A stretch of DNA of 39,601 nt. Source: Chloroflexota bacterium (GTDB lineage Bacteria; Chloroflexota; Limnocylindria; Limnocylindrales; CSP1-4). The DNA is taken from the NCBI GenBank assembly GCA_003156975.1, contig PMIE01000071.1, positions 25,881 through 65,481 of the forward strand, in the 5' to 3' direction. Below, piece by piece: positions 15,280 through 24,193 of the stretch; the first letter of the stretch is position 1, and each line of letters opens with the position of its first letter. The notes beneath the pieces are model-generated. The model had not been told where the DNA came from, ran no database searches, and worked only from the letters and a program-made list of their open reading frames with translations. The translations under genes were made by a program, and so were the position numbers.

Positions 15280-15957
15280 TTGAAAGGGGATGTCGTTCTC
15301 ATCGAGGAGCATCATCGGAGGGTCGCCACAAGGATTACCCAGGCGATCTCCGGGAGGCTCCAAAGTAAGCAGGGTCGGTTCGCGCTGTCCGTCGCCGGTG
15401 AGTCTGGGTCTGGGAAGTCCGAGACTGCGGCGGCGCTGGCCGAGGAGCTGGGACGCAGACTCTTTCCGGCTGTTGTGCTTGGGCAGGACGACTACTACGT
15501 CCTTCCGCCACGATCAAATGATGCCCGGCGCCGGCAGGACCCCGATTGGCTTGGGCCCCATGCGGAGGTCAGGCTCGATCTCCTGCAGGCCAACGTCGAC
15601 TCTGCTCTGTCCGGCGCATCGTCGATAGAGAAGCCAGTGATCGACTACGACGCCAACAGAGTCGCGACTGAGGAGTTGAGCCTCGAGGGAGTCAAGGTCG
15701 TCATCGCTGAAGGGACCTACGTCTCGCTTCTGCGGAACCTTGACGTGCGAGTGTTCATCGCGAGGAACCGCGTCGATACGCTGGCCCACCGGGAGAAGAG
15801 GAACCGCGGCAGTGAGGTGGGCGACCCCTTTATAGAACGGGTGCTTACTGTTGAACACAAGATCATTGCCGGACACCGTCATCTGGCTGACTTCGTGGTA
15901 ACGCGAGGCTATGACGTGTTCGAGCGCGACTCGGGTGAAGGTCGTTCATGTCGATGA
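15280..15957 (+). CDS. Uridine-kinase-like P-loop kinase, candidate sugar kinase
   Basis: A 225-residue P-loop kinase of the uridine kinase/phosphoribulokinase superfamily. Walker A is GESGSGKS (residues 40-47, Lys46). GQDDYY (68-73) matches the substrate-side Asp-x-Tyr motif of that superfamily, and VVIAEGTY matches its Walker B-like EG motif. A basic lid segment (ARNRVDTLAHREKRNRG) follows. TTG 15280 is the start: GGAGG lies four bases before it and no ATG or GTG suits. The last ten bases overlap the phosphorylase gene. A nucleoside-salvage role does not fit this place between a sugar importer and a sugar phosphorylase. I infer a sugar substrate: sucrose (to sucrose 6'-phosphate), fructose, or another sugar alcohol or acid. 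A related P-loop protein, FrcK, accompanies rhizobial fructose importers (from memory). Confidence 0.75.
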   Translation: MKGDVVLIEEHHRRVATRITQAISGRLQSKQGRFALSVAGESGSGKSETAAALAEELGRRLFPAVVLGQDDYYVLPPRSNDARRRQDPDWLGPHAEVRLDLLQANVDSALSGASSIEKPVIDYDANRVATEELSLEGVKVVIAEGTYVSLLRNLDVRVFIARNRVDTLAHREKRNRGSEVGDPFIERVLTVEHKIIAGHRHLADFVVTRGYDVFERDSGEGRSCR

Positions 15958-17417
15958 AGAACAAGGTGCAATTGATCACCTACGCGGATTCCCTGGGTGG
16001 GAGTCTGCGCCACCTAGAAGAGGCCCTCGACGAATGCTTTCCTCAAATCTTCGAGGGCGGCATCCACATCCTGCCGCCTTTTCCATCGTCCGGAGATCGT
16101 GGCTTTGCACCATTGACATACCTTGAGATCGACCCTGCTCTTGGCACATGGGAAGACATTCGCAGGCTCGGAGATCGCTACGACATCATGCTCGATGTGA
16201 TGGTCAACCACATATCGAGCAGATCCCTGTACTTCCAGGACTTTCTGGAGAACGGGCGCCAGTCCGAATGGGCCGATCTATTCATCACCCTGGACAAGAT
16301 CTGGCCCGACGGCAAGCCAGTCCAGGAGGACATCAACCGGATCTTTCTCAGAAGGCTGCGTCCATATTCAACGTTCACGACCGGGCCAGAGCGCAAGGAA
16401 GTGGAAGTCTGGACAACGTTCGGGAAGGAAGATCCGTCGGAGCAGATCGACATGGACTGGCGGTCCCCACTGTTCCGTCGTTTGATCGCCGGCTTCTTTG
16501 CCAACTTCTCTCGCTATGGGGTCAAGGCCGTCAGGCTCGATGCGGTGGGCTACGTGGTGAAGAAGCTCGGGACGAGTTGCTTCTTCGTTGAACCGGAGAT
16601 CTATGAACTCATGGATTGGGTCCACGCAGTCGCGGACAGCCATGGCATGGAGTTGCTGCCCGAGGTGCATTCCCGTCGCGCCGCGCAGAATTCTCTAGCG
16701 GCACACGGATACTGGATCTACGACTTCATCCTGCCATACCTGGTTCTGGAGGCTCTGTCGATCCGCTCATCGATCCATCTCCGACCGTACCTGGTGTCGC
16801 GGCCGGAACGTCAGGTAACGATGCTCGACTGCCATGATGGAATTCCCGTAAAGCCGGACATGGACGGACTGTACGCTGCGGAGGACGCGCGGCGGCTCGT
16901 GAATTCTTGCCTGGACCGGGGAGCCAACCTGAGCGTGGTCTACTCCGACCAGCACAAGGACCCCAATGGCTTCGATGTCCACCAAATACGTGGAACTTAC
17001 TACTCGCTCCTGGGTTGCGATGACGATGCCTACATCGCCGCACGGGCGATTCAGTTCTTCACGCCAGGAATCCCGCAGGTCTACTACGTGGGGTTACTCG
17101 CAGGGGAGAACGACTTCGAGGCCGTGGCGCGGGACGGCGACGGGCGAGAAATCAATCGTCACAACTTCTCACTCGATGAGATCCGCGCGGCTTCGAAGAA
17201 GGACGTCGTGCGCCGTCTCGTTCGGCTGATCCGTTTGAGGAACTCAAATCCGGCGTTCGACGGCAAATTCGAGGCACTCGACACGTCTCCCTCCCGCCTG
17301 CTCATGAAATGGAGCAAAGATGGAGAGTCATGCGCGCTGGACCTCGACCTGGCGTCCTTCACGTCTGTTGTGGAAGTGGTCCATGGCGACGGCCAGGTCC
17401 AATCGCTCGTTCTCTGA
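15948..17417 (+). CDS. GH13_18 sucrose 6'-phosphate phosphorylase-like enzyme
   Basis: A 489-residue enzyme of the sucrose phosphorylase subfamily. It should split an alpha-glucoside with phosphate, giving glucose 1-phosphate. The start (MKNKVQLITYADSLGG) is the family signature. Catalytic residues are visible: nucleophile Asp198 in VRLDAVGY, acid/base Glu239 in LPEVHS, and Asp297 in CHDGIP. The loop ILPPFPSSGDRGFAPLTY and WTTFGKEDPSEQIDMD match, from memory, the Thermoanaerobacterium enzyme shown to prefer sucrose 6'-phosphate, rather than Bifidobacterium sucrose phosphorylase (ILPFFTPFDGADAGFDP). The products would be glucose 1-phosphate and fructose 6-phosphate. The ATG at 15948 (or 15954) overlaps the kinase gene, so the two are translationally coupled. 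Glucosylglycerate- or glucosylglycerol-type specificity is the alternative. Confidence 0.85.
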   Translation: MSMKNKVQLITYADSLGGSLRHLEEALDECFPQIFEGGIHILPPFPSSGDRGFAPLTYLEIDPALGTWEDIRRLGDRYDIMLDVMVNHISSRSLYFQDFLENGRQSEWADLFITLDKIWPDGKPVQEDINRIFLRRLRPYSTFTTGPERKEVEVWTTFGKEDPSEQIDMDWRSPLFRRLIAGFFANFSRYGVKAVRLDAVGYVVKKLGTSCFFVEPEIYELMDWVHAVADSHGMELLPEVHSRRAAQNSLAAHGYWIYDFILPYLVLEALSIRSSIHLRPYLVSRPERQVTMLDCHDGIPVKPDMDGLYAAEDARRLVNSCLDRGANLSVVYSDQHKDPNGFDVHQIRGTYYSLLGCDDDAYIAARAIQFFTPGIPQVYYVGLLAGENDFEAVARDGDGREINRHNFSLDEIRAASKKDVVRRLVRLIRLRNSNPAFDGKFEALDTSPSRLLMKWSKDGESCALDLDLASFTSVVEVVHGDGQVQSLVL

Positions 17418-17648
17418 CAATCGTGCCAATCGGTGTCCGTCGCAACCTGGCTCGCACGCCCCATCTCGCTCTCGGACGAGAGCTCGGACCTTCACCCGCG
17501 TAGTGTCGGACTGATTCATCTCGCCCCGACCATTCAGGCACTCGCAGCCTGCCCGTGCCGGGATCGCGATCGCATGTTCTGGGCTCCCACCGGCCCGCGC
17601 TTCACGCGCAGCTCGCGGCGCTGTCCTACGTCCACCGTCACCCGGCTG

Positions 17649-17665
17649 GCCGCCGCTCCGGCGGC
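17649..17665. terminator. Hairpin between convergent genes
   Basis: GCCGCCG, loop CTC, CGGCGGC, a perfect 7-bp stem between the phosphorylase and the propeller gene that faces it. No T-run is present, so the terminator role is only likely. The rest of 17418-17680 shows nothing else. Confidence 0.4.
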
Positions 17666-17680
17666 GACGCGCGTCGCCGA

Positions 17681-19051
17681 TCAGCGAAGCTCTCCGACGA
17701 AGACGTGCACCCCCGCCATTACCGCTCCGGCCGCGCCAAAGTTGCTGATCGCCAGAACGGCGTGGCCGTCGAACACGGTCATGGACGCGTTGAATAGGCC
17801 GACCGGCAGTGCGTCGTCCGTTGGCATCGCGGTCCAGCTGATCCCATCGATCGATATCGAAGTCCGTGGCCTCTCGGTGGAGCCGTCCACCTTGATGGAG
17901 CCTACCGCCACGATCTCCCCGTCGACGACAGCGGCTCCGTTGAACAGGAACGGCGGGTCAACAGCGGCCATTTGAGATTCGGCCCATGTCAGGCCATCGA
18001 GAGACGACTTCGAGGCGGGGACAAGGCCGAGATCCTTGTCCGGCAAGTAGCCCAGGAGCACGACGCGATCGCCGACCGCGAGGACCCTCTTCAGGCTGAA
18101 CTCCCCGACGTTCACGGCCGACTTCTGCCAGTCCGTTCCGTCGGCCGAGGTCCAGACCGCGGTCCTCTGGGCGTCGTCGCAGGCCACGATGAACTCGCCC
18201 TTCCAGATCGTTATGTCGGGGCCCATGCAGCCGGAGGCCCCGGGCAGCACCCGGTGCTTCCAACTGTGCGCATCCATGGAGAACCAGAGGTCAACAGTCG
18301 TAGACACGCCGTTTGGGTCGCGGTGCCACCCAACCGCCACCATTTCGCCGGCGCGAGATGCGACTGCGTCGATGCTCGCGCCCGGGCTGTCTTCGACCTG
18401 GGCCCTGGTGAACGTCAAACCATCGCTGGAATGCCAGATCGCGGGCGTAACTTTGGGTTCACTGCCGACGACATTCTCACCGACCACGAGGATTCCGCCG
18501 GATCCGTCTTCCGCAATGGCCTGCGCGGAGAAGCCGGAGCCGATCGCTGGGTCGAAGGAAACGGGCTGCCAGCTCACGGCATCGGCGGACGAGTAGACCT
18601 CGGTCTTCTCGTCCTCGCCCCACTTGGTGCCGACCAGGAATAGCCGGCCGCCGGCCGAGGCCAGATGCGGCTCTTGCGCGGTCAGAGGCACCGTGGCGCT
18701 GGCACGCCAGCTGACCCCCGCGATTCCGGTTCGGGCCGAGGGCGTAGGCACGGCCGATGGCACGGGCGTGGTCGCCCTCGCCGCATGTTGCGCGGGGAAC
18801 CTCCCGATGACGGCCACCAGCCCGGTTGCCGCGACAACGGCTGCCAGCGCGAGACCGACGAAACCGGCCATGCGGAATCGGTGGCCGGGCAAACCCCCTG
18901 GCGGATTCGCAATCCGATGCCCGCGAGAGCGGGCTCGATCATGGTCGCGTCGATCGGACGCCACCGCCAGCCACAGCCGACTTGATGGCTCAGGGCTCGG
19001 GGCACCCCGCCAGCGCTTCTGAAGCCATTCTTCGAGACTCTCGCCGCTCAT
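17681..19051 (-). CDS. Membrane-anchored Asp-box propeller protein, probable partner of the ECF sigma factor
   Basis: A 456-residue protein with a ~60-residue basic cytoplasmic segment, one membrane helix at ~61-83 (MAGFVGLALAAVVAATGLVA) and a large outer domain. The outer domain has six repeats close to the Asp-box pattern S-x-D-x-x-x-W: SSADAVSW, SSDGLTF, SMDAHSW, TSADGTDW, SSLDGLTW and SIDGISW. This predicts a sialidase-like beta-propeller. Its ATG overlaps the stop of the ECF sigma gene by four bases, the usual position of an anti-sigma factor. The cytoplasmic part has no zinc anti-sigma HxxxCxxC motif, so if it binds the sigma factor it does so differently. The ligand is unknown. Confidence 0.75.
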   Translation of the reverse strand: MSGESLEEWLQKRWRGAPSPEPSSRLWLAVASDRRDHDRARSRGHRIANPPGGLPGHRFRMAGFVGLALAAVVAATGLVAVIGRFPAQHAARATTPVPSAVPTPSARTGIAGVSWRASATVPLTAQEPHLASAGGRLFLVGTKWGEDEKTEVYSSADAVSWQPVSFDPAIGSGFSAQAIAEDGSGGILVVGENVVGSEPKVTPAIWHSSDGLTFTRAQVEDSPGASIDAVASRAGEMVAVGWHRDPNGVSTTVDLWFSMDAHSWKHRVLPGASGCMGPDITIWKGEFIVACDDAQRTAVWTSADGTDWQKSAVNVGEFSLKRVLAVGDRVVLLGYLPDKDLGLVPASKSSLDGLTWAESQMAAVDPPFLFNGAAVVDGEIVAVGSIKVDGSTERPRTSISIDGISWTAMPTDDALPVGLFNASMTVFDGHAVLAISNFGAAGAVMAGVHVFVGELR

Positions 19052-19584
19052 CGCGCTACCTCAGGAAGCTCGCGCTCCTCACCTGCCGTGAGTCGCTTGC
19101 GCATCGTGGCCAGGGAGTGATGCAGCCTGGACTTGACCGTGCCGAGCGGCCAACCGAGGCGTTCCGAGATCTGCTCGAGCGGCAGGTCGAGCCAGAAGCG
19201 CAGCACGATCAGGATCCGTTGGTCCGGCGTGAGGGCGTCCAGCGCGGGGCCGAGCTCATCTCGGTCGAGGAATTCGCGAAATGGGTTGCAGCCTTCCAAC
19301 TCGCCGCCTGCTTCGAGAGCGACTATCTGAATGACTCGCCGCCGGCGCAGGCGGTCGCGGCAGACGTTCACGAGGATTCGGTCGAGCCAGGCATCGAAGA
19401 CGAGCCGATTACGCAGCGTGCGGCGGGAACTCCAGGCCCGAGCCATCGTCTCCTGCACGGCATCCTCGGCTTCGGTCGTGTCGCCCAGCAGGTAGCCCGC
19501 GAGGCCGTACGCGCGCCGGATCGAGTCGTCGCACAGCGCGGCGAACTCGGTGTCGATCCGATCTTCGCTTTCGAGCTCGGTCAT
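19048..19584 (-). CDS. ECF (extracytoplasmic function) RNA polymerase sigma factor
   Basis: A sigma-70 family protein of about 178 residues with only regions 2 and 4. Region 2 holds YLLGDTTEAEDAVQETMARAW and FDAWLDRILVNVCRDRLRRRR. Region 4 holds LTPDQRILIVLRFWLDLPLEQI and GWPLGTVKSRLHHSLATMRKRL, the helix-turn-helix that reads the -35 element. The start is uncertain: ATG 19584 begins 15 or so residues before region 2, while GTG 19641 would add 19 residues; neither has a clear ribosome site. It overlaps the membrane propeller gene by four bases, implying that the pair forms one signalling unit. Its regulon cannot be read from this window. Confidence 0.88.
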   Translation of the reverse strand: MTELESEDRIDTEFAALCDDSIRRAYGLAGYLLGDTTEAEDAVQETMARAWSSRRTLRNRLVFDAWLDRILVNVCRDRLRRRRVIQIVALEAGGELEGCNPFREFLDRDELGPALDALTPDQRILIVLRFWLDLPLEQISERLGWPLGTVKSRLHHSLATMRKRLTAGEERELPEVAR

Positions 19585-20187
19585 GTGATCAATCTGCCGA
19601 CTACCTGCGAGCGCGTCCGCACTTCCATGGATGCCTGCCACGATAGACGAGCCTGGGTCACAAAAGGTTCTCGGCCTTACGCGGGACTGGCCGCGAAGAC
19701 CGGAATCCAGGGCGCTACGGCTTCACCTGCGCGCCGACGTCGGCCAGCAGCCAGAGCGACCTCCCCTACAAGATCCACTTCGATTTGGCCGGCACCCAGA
19801 AGGGACCTGCACTCGAGTTGATCTGTCAAAGAAGCGTGGCGCAGGGTATAACTGGCACCAAGCCGCAGGCTCGAAGGGCGACATCGATCACGAGATGATG
19901 GCCGTGCGATACGAGGTACCACTACGCCATGGATAAGGCCCTCGGCCGGGGTCAGGACGGCTCCGTTTGGTAGTAGTACGGCGGCCGAAGCTAGCAGCTA
20001 GCGCCGTTGCTCGGAGCGGATCGTCGTCCAGATAGATGGCCATCAGAACCGACGCCGGCAAGACCTGGACTTCGAGACCCCTCGGACTCAAGGGAGGTGC
20101 AACGCGGCGCCGAGACAACCGCTGGCGGGCCTGCAACTCTTCGGACGCAACGCACCGCGTTGTGGTGGCCCGGCTGGCCGGCGCTCG
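19585..20187. other. Gene-free region between the ECF sigma factor and a response regulator
   Basis: About 600 bases. Short frames exist in several phases but none has a recognisable family, a ribosome site or consistent codon use. A small repeat (GCTAGCAGCTAGC near 19990) is the only structure I noticed. It must hold the ECF promoter; I could not define it. A decayed gene is possible. Confidence 0.4.
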
Positions 20188-21009
20188 TTATCGGGCTGAG
20201 CCGGCCTCTGCCGCGAGGGCCTCGACAATGCCGGCAATCGCCTGAAGCTTGTCGATCGAGCGACGCATGTCGTGGTGGTACTCGGCGATCTTTCCCGACA
20301 TGCCGGTGCTCATCGATACCGTGTCGAGCGTCGTCTCGCCGTACGCGGTCGCGACTGAGCGATTGTCGAACATGCGCGTCAGGATGTCGCGGTTCATCAC
20401 CGACCATTCCCGCCGGGCAACCCTCGCCTTAGCGAGATCCAGGAGCGACATGACGCTGGCTTCCAGAAGAACGCTGCCCGTCGCGATTTGCTGGGCGATG
20501 CACGCCCGAGCCTCATCGATCGGGATGGCGATCTTCGGGGCCGGAAGTCGCTCTTTGCCCGGTGCCACGCGGCACTTGTCTTCCGGGTCACTCAATCGAG
20601 GGAGCGTCGTTGCCAGATCCCGAGATTCGGTGACCTGGGGGCTCTCCGCTGCTGCGATCGCAAGCTTCTCCAGGACGACCTTGGACGTGATCGGCTTCAC
20701 GATGAAATGCCGAATTCCCAGGCGCATGGCCTCCTTGATGGTAGGTTCGTCGGCGAAGCCGGTGCACAAGATGAAGGTCAGGTGCCGGAAGCGGACATCC
20801 GCGCGTATCGCCGAGTACAACTCGAGGCCGGTCATCTGGGGCATGTTCTGGTCGGTGATCACCATCTCGCATGAGCCGGGGCCTTCAAGCCAGGACACAG
20901 CCTCGGCCGCGCTCGCGGCGGCAGCGGTGGCGTAGCCCTCGCCGGCGGCGATCAGTTCGAGCGTTCTGATCGACACCGGATCGTCGTCAACGATCAGGAT
21001 TGTCCTCAA
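20188..21009 (-). CDS. Response regulator with an unusual C-terminal region (paralogue of 24190-24927)
   Basis: A 273-residue protein. Residues 1-120 are a receiver domain with the acidic pocket Asp8-Asp10, the phospho-acceptor Asp53 (VITDQNMP), Thr83 and Lys105 (IVKPIT). The remaining ~150 residues are mostly helical, have no DNA-binding or enzymatic motif I recognise, and contain YHHDMRRSIDKLQAIAGIVEALAAEAG at the end. TTG 21009 is taken as the start because the receiver begins there (LRTILIVDDD) and AAAGGTG lies upstream. Over the first 110 residues it is about two-thirds identical, by eye, to the regulator at 24190. It is divergent from the hybrid kinase and probably one of its outputs. 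Confidence 0.85.
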   Translation of the reverse strand: MRTILIVDDDPVSIRTLELIAAGEGYATAAAASAAEAVSWLEGPGSCEMVITDQNMPQMTGLELYSAIRADVRFRHLTFILCTGFADEPTIKEAMRLGIRHFIVKPITSKVVLEKLAIAAAESPQVTESRDLATTLPRLSDPEDKCRVAPGKERLPAPKIAIPIDEARACIAQQIATGSVLLEASVMSLLDLAKARVARREWSVMNRDILTRMFDNRSVATAYGETTLDTVSMSTGMSGKIAEYHHDMRRSIDKLQAIAGIVEALAAEAGSAR

Positions 21010-21376
21010 CCGACCGCACCTTTCTTCATGATGCGAAGTTCCGTCCCAAACCGTTGGACAGGGTCTCCTGAGTTGCGACCAGACCAGTTGACCGCGGCTC
21101 CATGGTTGCGACAACGCGCAGGCGCGCATTTGCCGCGGCGAGATTCCACGACCTGGGGGGAATCGGTAGCCGAGGCCGGACTCTGAAGGCCCGGTTGTAC
21201 GGCGAGACCGAGGCCGCTGGCCGGCGTCACGGTTGGCGATGGTCGGGCCCACGGTCGAAAGGGCGGCGAGGGTACAGGTTGGCGCGCGCCCACCGAATAC
21301 CCCAACGCGGCCCGCCTCGGACCGCCGGGCGCCCTTTCGCGGACGGCGCCCCGCCACCTGCAGGACTGCCAGGCAG
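21010..21376. other. Divergent promoter region of the two-component set
   Basis: A 367-base gene-free stretch that must carry the promoters of both the leftward regulator and the rightward hybrid kinase. GGAACTT is present on the minus strand near 21035, resembling an ECF -35 box, but I see no matching -10. No strong hairpin. Confidence 0.4.
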
Positions 21377-24193
21377 ATGACAAGCTTCCAAGAGACTGAC
21401 CCGTCCCGCGACGTGCCCCCAAAGGGACCCGGAGGCCTCCCCCTGCCCGTGGAACTCTCCGACCAGATCCTTCGGTTCGACCGTACCGGGCGTCTCGTCC
21501 GAGCCGAGAGTCCGGCTACCCCGGCGCCATTCCTAGCCGATGCCATCGGCAAGACGTTCGCGGAGTATCTCCCGGCGCCTGCGGCGCGAAGCTGTGAGGA
21601 CGCAGTCGAGATCGCCATTGGGGAGGGACAGGTTGCTGTCGTCTCCTATTCGACGGTCGGCCAGGATGGGGTCCACGACTTCGAGGCACGCTTCTGCCCC
21701 GCGGCCGACGGACTATGCCTCGCCTCGATCCGGGACGTTACGCGGTCGAATAGTGCCCGGGCACGACTGCAGCGAATGGCCAGCATCTTCGACGCGAGTC
21801 CAGACTTGATCTGCTCGTTCGCCCTTGAAGGCGCGGTCGACTACGTCAACTTTGCCTTTGCCGAGTTGCTCGGTAGTCGCGTCTCTGAGCTCCGCCAGAT
21901 GTCCGACGTCCTCGACCAATTTCCGCAGACCAGGGAACGGTTTGAGGAGACGGTGATCCCGAGCCTGCTCGAACACGGGTACTGGCGAGGCGACCTCGAT
22001 TTCGTCTGCGGCAATCGGGACAACCCCGTCTCGCCGATCGTCATCGGGCACAGGCGCCCGGGCAGGCTCCCCGAATACGTGTCGATCGTTGCTCGTGACA
22101 TCCGCCGAACGCTGCGCAACGAGCGGGAACTGATCGCTGCCCGACAGGCGGCCGAGGCCGCAAGCCGGGCGAAAGGAGACTTCCTTGCGACGATGAGCCA
22201 CGAGATTCGCACCCCGATGAATGGCGTCATTGGCGCGGCCGAACTGCTCCTGGGAACCGAGCTGACGCTCGAGCAGAAGGACCTGACGACAATGCTCCAC
22301 GATTCGGGCGAGGCACTGCTCGACATCGTCAACGACGTCCTCGACTTCTCGCGGATCGAGGCCAACGCCATGCAGCTCGAGCAGATTCCGTTCGACCTTC
22401 GCGAGGCCCTGGACGGGGCGTGCAAGATCCTGGCGGCGGCCGCCAACCGCAAGGGCCTCGAGTTGCTCGTCTCCATGGGGGAGGACGTGCCGTCCTGGCT
22501 GGTCGGCGATCCCGGCCACCTGCGCCAGATCCTCGTAAATCTGACCGGAAACGCTGTGAAGTTCACGGAGCGAGGGCGCGTAATCGTTCGTGTGGCGCCC
22601 GAACCCGGGCCCTCGGCCGGAGGGGTCAAGCTCCGCTTCGAAGTGCAGGACACAGGGCCGGGCATCCCGCCGGACGTGCAGGCCCGGCTCTTCCGACCCT
22701 TCACCCAGGCAGACAGCTCAATGAGCCGTCGCTTCGGGGGCACGGGTCTAGGGCTTGTCATCGCCAGCAGGCTCACGGGCCTCATGAGCGGGGAGATGGG
22801 CGTCCTGAGCGAGGCGGGGAGCGGGAGCACCTTCTGGTTCACCGCCGAGTTCGGGGTCGCGGAAGCCCCCGACAAGCCCCGTGCCGAGAACCCCCTGGAT
22901 GGACGCCGCGCTCTAGTGCTCGATGGCGACGCGACCAGCCAGGAGATGATCCTCCGGCAGCTCGCCGGCTGGGGCATGCGAGTGGCCGCGGCGACGAGCG
23001 AGCGGGACGCCCGCAGGGCGTTGATTTCGGCCCGCGAGGCCGGAGACGCTGTTGCCTGCCTGCTGATCAACGACTCTGGCCACGCCCCCAACGGGGCCGT
23101 CACTACCACGTTCGACCCGGCATCAGAGCTGCTGGACACCAGCGTCGTCCTGCTGGGCCGGCCGGAGGAGCGTCCGGCCTCCCTTCCGAAGTGGGCGGCC
23201 TTCGTCTCCAAGCCCGTCAGAGCTAGTGACCTTCACGACGCGATCCTCGATCTCATCGCCAAGGCCGCTGGTCATGTGGTTCCTGATACCGGCGTCGCGG
23301 GCGAGTCGGTGGTCCCGGCGGACGAAAGAGCCGCCGGCGCGAGGATCCTCCTCGTCGAGGACAACGAAATCAATCGCAGGATCGCCTCCGCGATGCTCCG
23401 CAGCCTTGGCTATGCGACTGAAACCGCCGACGACGGCTTCAAGGCCCTCGACGCGGCCTCACGGACCCATTACGACTTGATCCTCATGGACTGCCAGATG
23501 CCCGGCATGGATGGCTTCGAGGCCACGCGAAAGCTCCGGGCCGGCGAGGACGGCGGCAGGCATGTGCCCATCGTCGCGCTTACCGCAAACGCGATGGCAG
23601 AGGACCGCGACCGATGCCTCGCCGCGGGCATGGACGATTACCTGACCAAGCCGCTGCGGCCGGGGATCCTCCGAGATACGCTGAGTCGCTGGCTCGCAGG
23701 CGTGACACCCGCGTCAGACCTCGAGTCCCCAACGCCCCCACAAGCGGCTGCGCCGACGGAAGGTCCCGCCGCCTCGGGCGAGATCCTCGACCCTCAGGCC
23801 ATGGACGACATCCGCTCGCTCGACCCGGAGGGTGGAGACGCCCTCGCCCCACTGGTCGACCTCTTGCTGGAGAACAGCAGGAGCCTGCTCGGGGATATGG
23901 GGGCTGCCGTGGAGGCCGGCGACGCCGCTGCGCTCGCGGCGGCGTCCCACACGCTCAAAGGGGCCTCGCGCAACGTCGGGGCGCGCTTCCTGGGAGACCT
24001 ATGCGCGGAAATGGAACGGCGAAGCAGAGAAGGGTCAGCTGAGGAGACGGCGCTCCTCGACGAGATGAGAGCCGCCCTGGACACGACCGCGCTCGCCTTC
24101 GCCGCAGAGGCGGCCGATTACCAGAGGAGAGTCGATCCCGAGCGGGGCGCGGAGTCGTCGCCTCGCGGAGGCAAGAGAGGCGAAGCGGCATGA
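21377..24193 (+). CDS. Hybrid histidine kinase: PAS-PAS-HisKA-HATPase-REC-REC-HPt
   Basis: A 938-residue soluble sensor kinase with no membrane helix. In order: PAS-like segments at ~30-123 and ~133-243; HisKA with the phosphorylated His275 (ATMSHEIRTPMNG); HATPase with N-box Asn392 and the DTGPGIP and FGGTGLGL loops (~425-460); a first receiver (~509-628); a second receiver (~655-772) with Asp705 and Lys758; and an HPt domain with His858 (SHTLKGAS). The first receiver has a weakened acidic pocket (LDGDAT) and a loose Asp566, so it may not be phosphorylated. The HPt end suggests a phosphorelay to separate regulators, and two paralogous regulators flank the gene. ATG 21377 is used; the start of the following gene overlaps its end (ATGA). 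Confidence 0.9.
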   Translation: MTSFQETDPSRDVPPKGPGGLPLPVELSDQILRFDRTGRLVRAESPATPAPFLADAIGKTFAEYLPAPAARSCEDAVEIAIGEGQVAVVSYSTVGQDGVHDFEARFCPAADGLCLASIRDVTRSNSARARLQRMASIFDASPDLICSFALEGAVDYVNFAFAELLGSRVSELRQMSDVLDQFPQTRERFEETVIPSLLEHGYWRGDLDFVCGNRDNPVSPIVIGHRRPGRLPEYVSIVARDIRRTLRNERELIAARQAAEAASRAKGDFLATMSHEIRTPMNGVIGAAELLLGTELTLEQKDLTTMLHDSGEALLDIVNDVLDFSRIEANAMQLEQIPFDLREALDGACKILAAAANRKGLELLVSMGEDVPSWLVGDPGHLRQILVNLTGNAVKFTERGRVIVRVAPEPGPSAGGVKLRFEVQDTGPGIPPDVQARLFRPFTQADSSMSRRFGGTGLGLVIASRLTGLMSGEMGVLSEAGSGSTFWFTAEFGVAEAPDKPRAENPLDGRRALVLDGDATSQEMILRQLAGWGMRVAAATSERDARRALISAREAGDAVACLLINDSGHAPNGAVTTTFDPASELLDTSVVLLGRPEERPASLPKWAAFVSKPVRASDLHDAILDLIAKAAGHVVPDTGVAGESVVPADERAAGARILLVEDNEINRRIASAMLRSLGYATETADDGFKALDAASRTHYDLILMDCQMPGMDGFEATRKLRAGEDGGRHVPIVALTANAMAEDRDRCLAAGMDDYLTKPLRPGILRDTLSRWLAGVTPASDLESPTPPQAAAPTEGPAASGEILDPQAMDDIRSLDPEGGDALAPLVDLLLENSRSLLGDMGAAVEAGDAAALAAASHTLKGASRNVGARFLGDLCAEMERRSREGSAEETALLDEMRAALDTTALAFAAEAADYQRRVDPERGAESSPRGGKRGEAA

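Noticed and set aside
19677-20136. Short minus-strand frames in the gap after the ECF sigma factor
   Set aside because: No ribosome site, no family pattern and no conserved composition; they look like chance frames in a regulatory or decayed region.
21010-21618. Long N-terminal extension of the leftward response regulator
   Set aside because: The extension overlaps the divergent hybrid kinase and has no domain; the receiver begins at TTG 21009.
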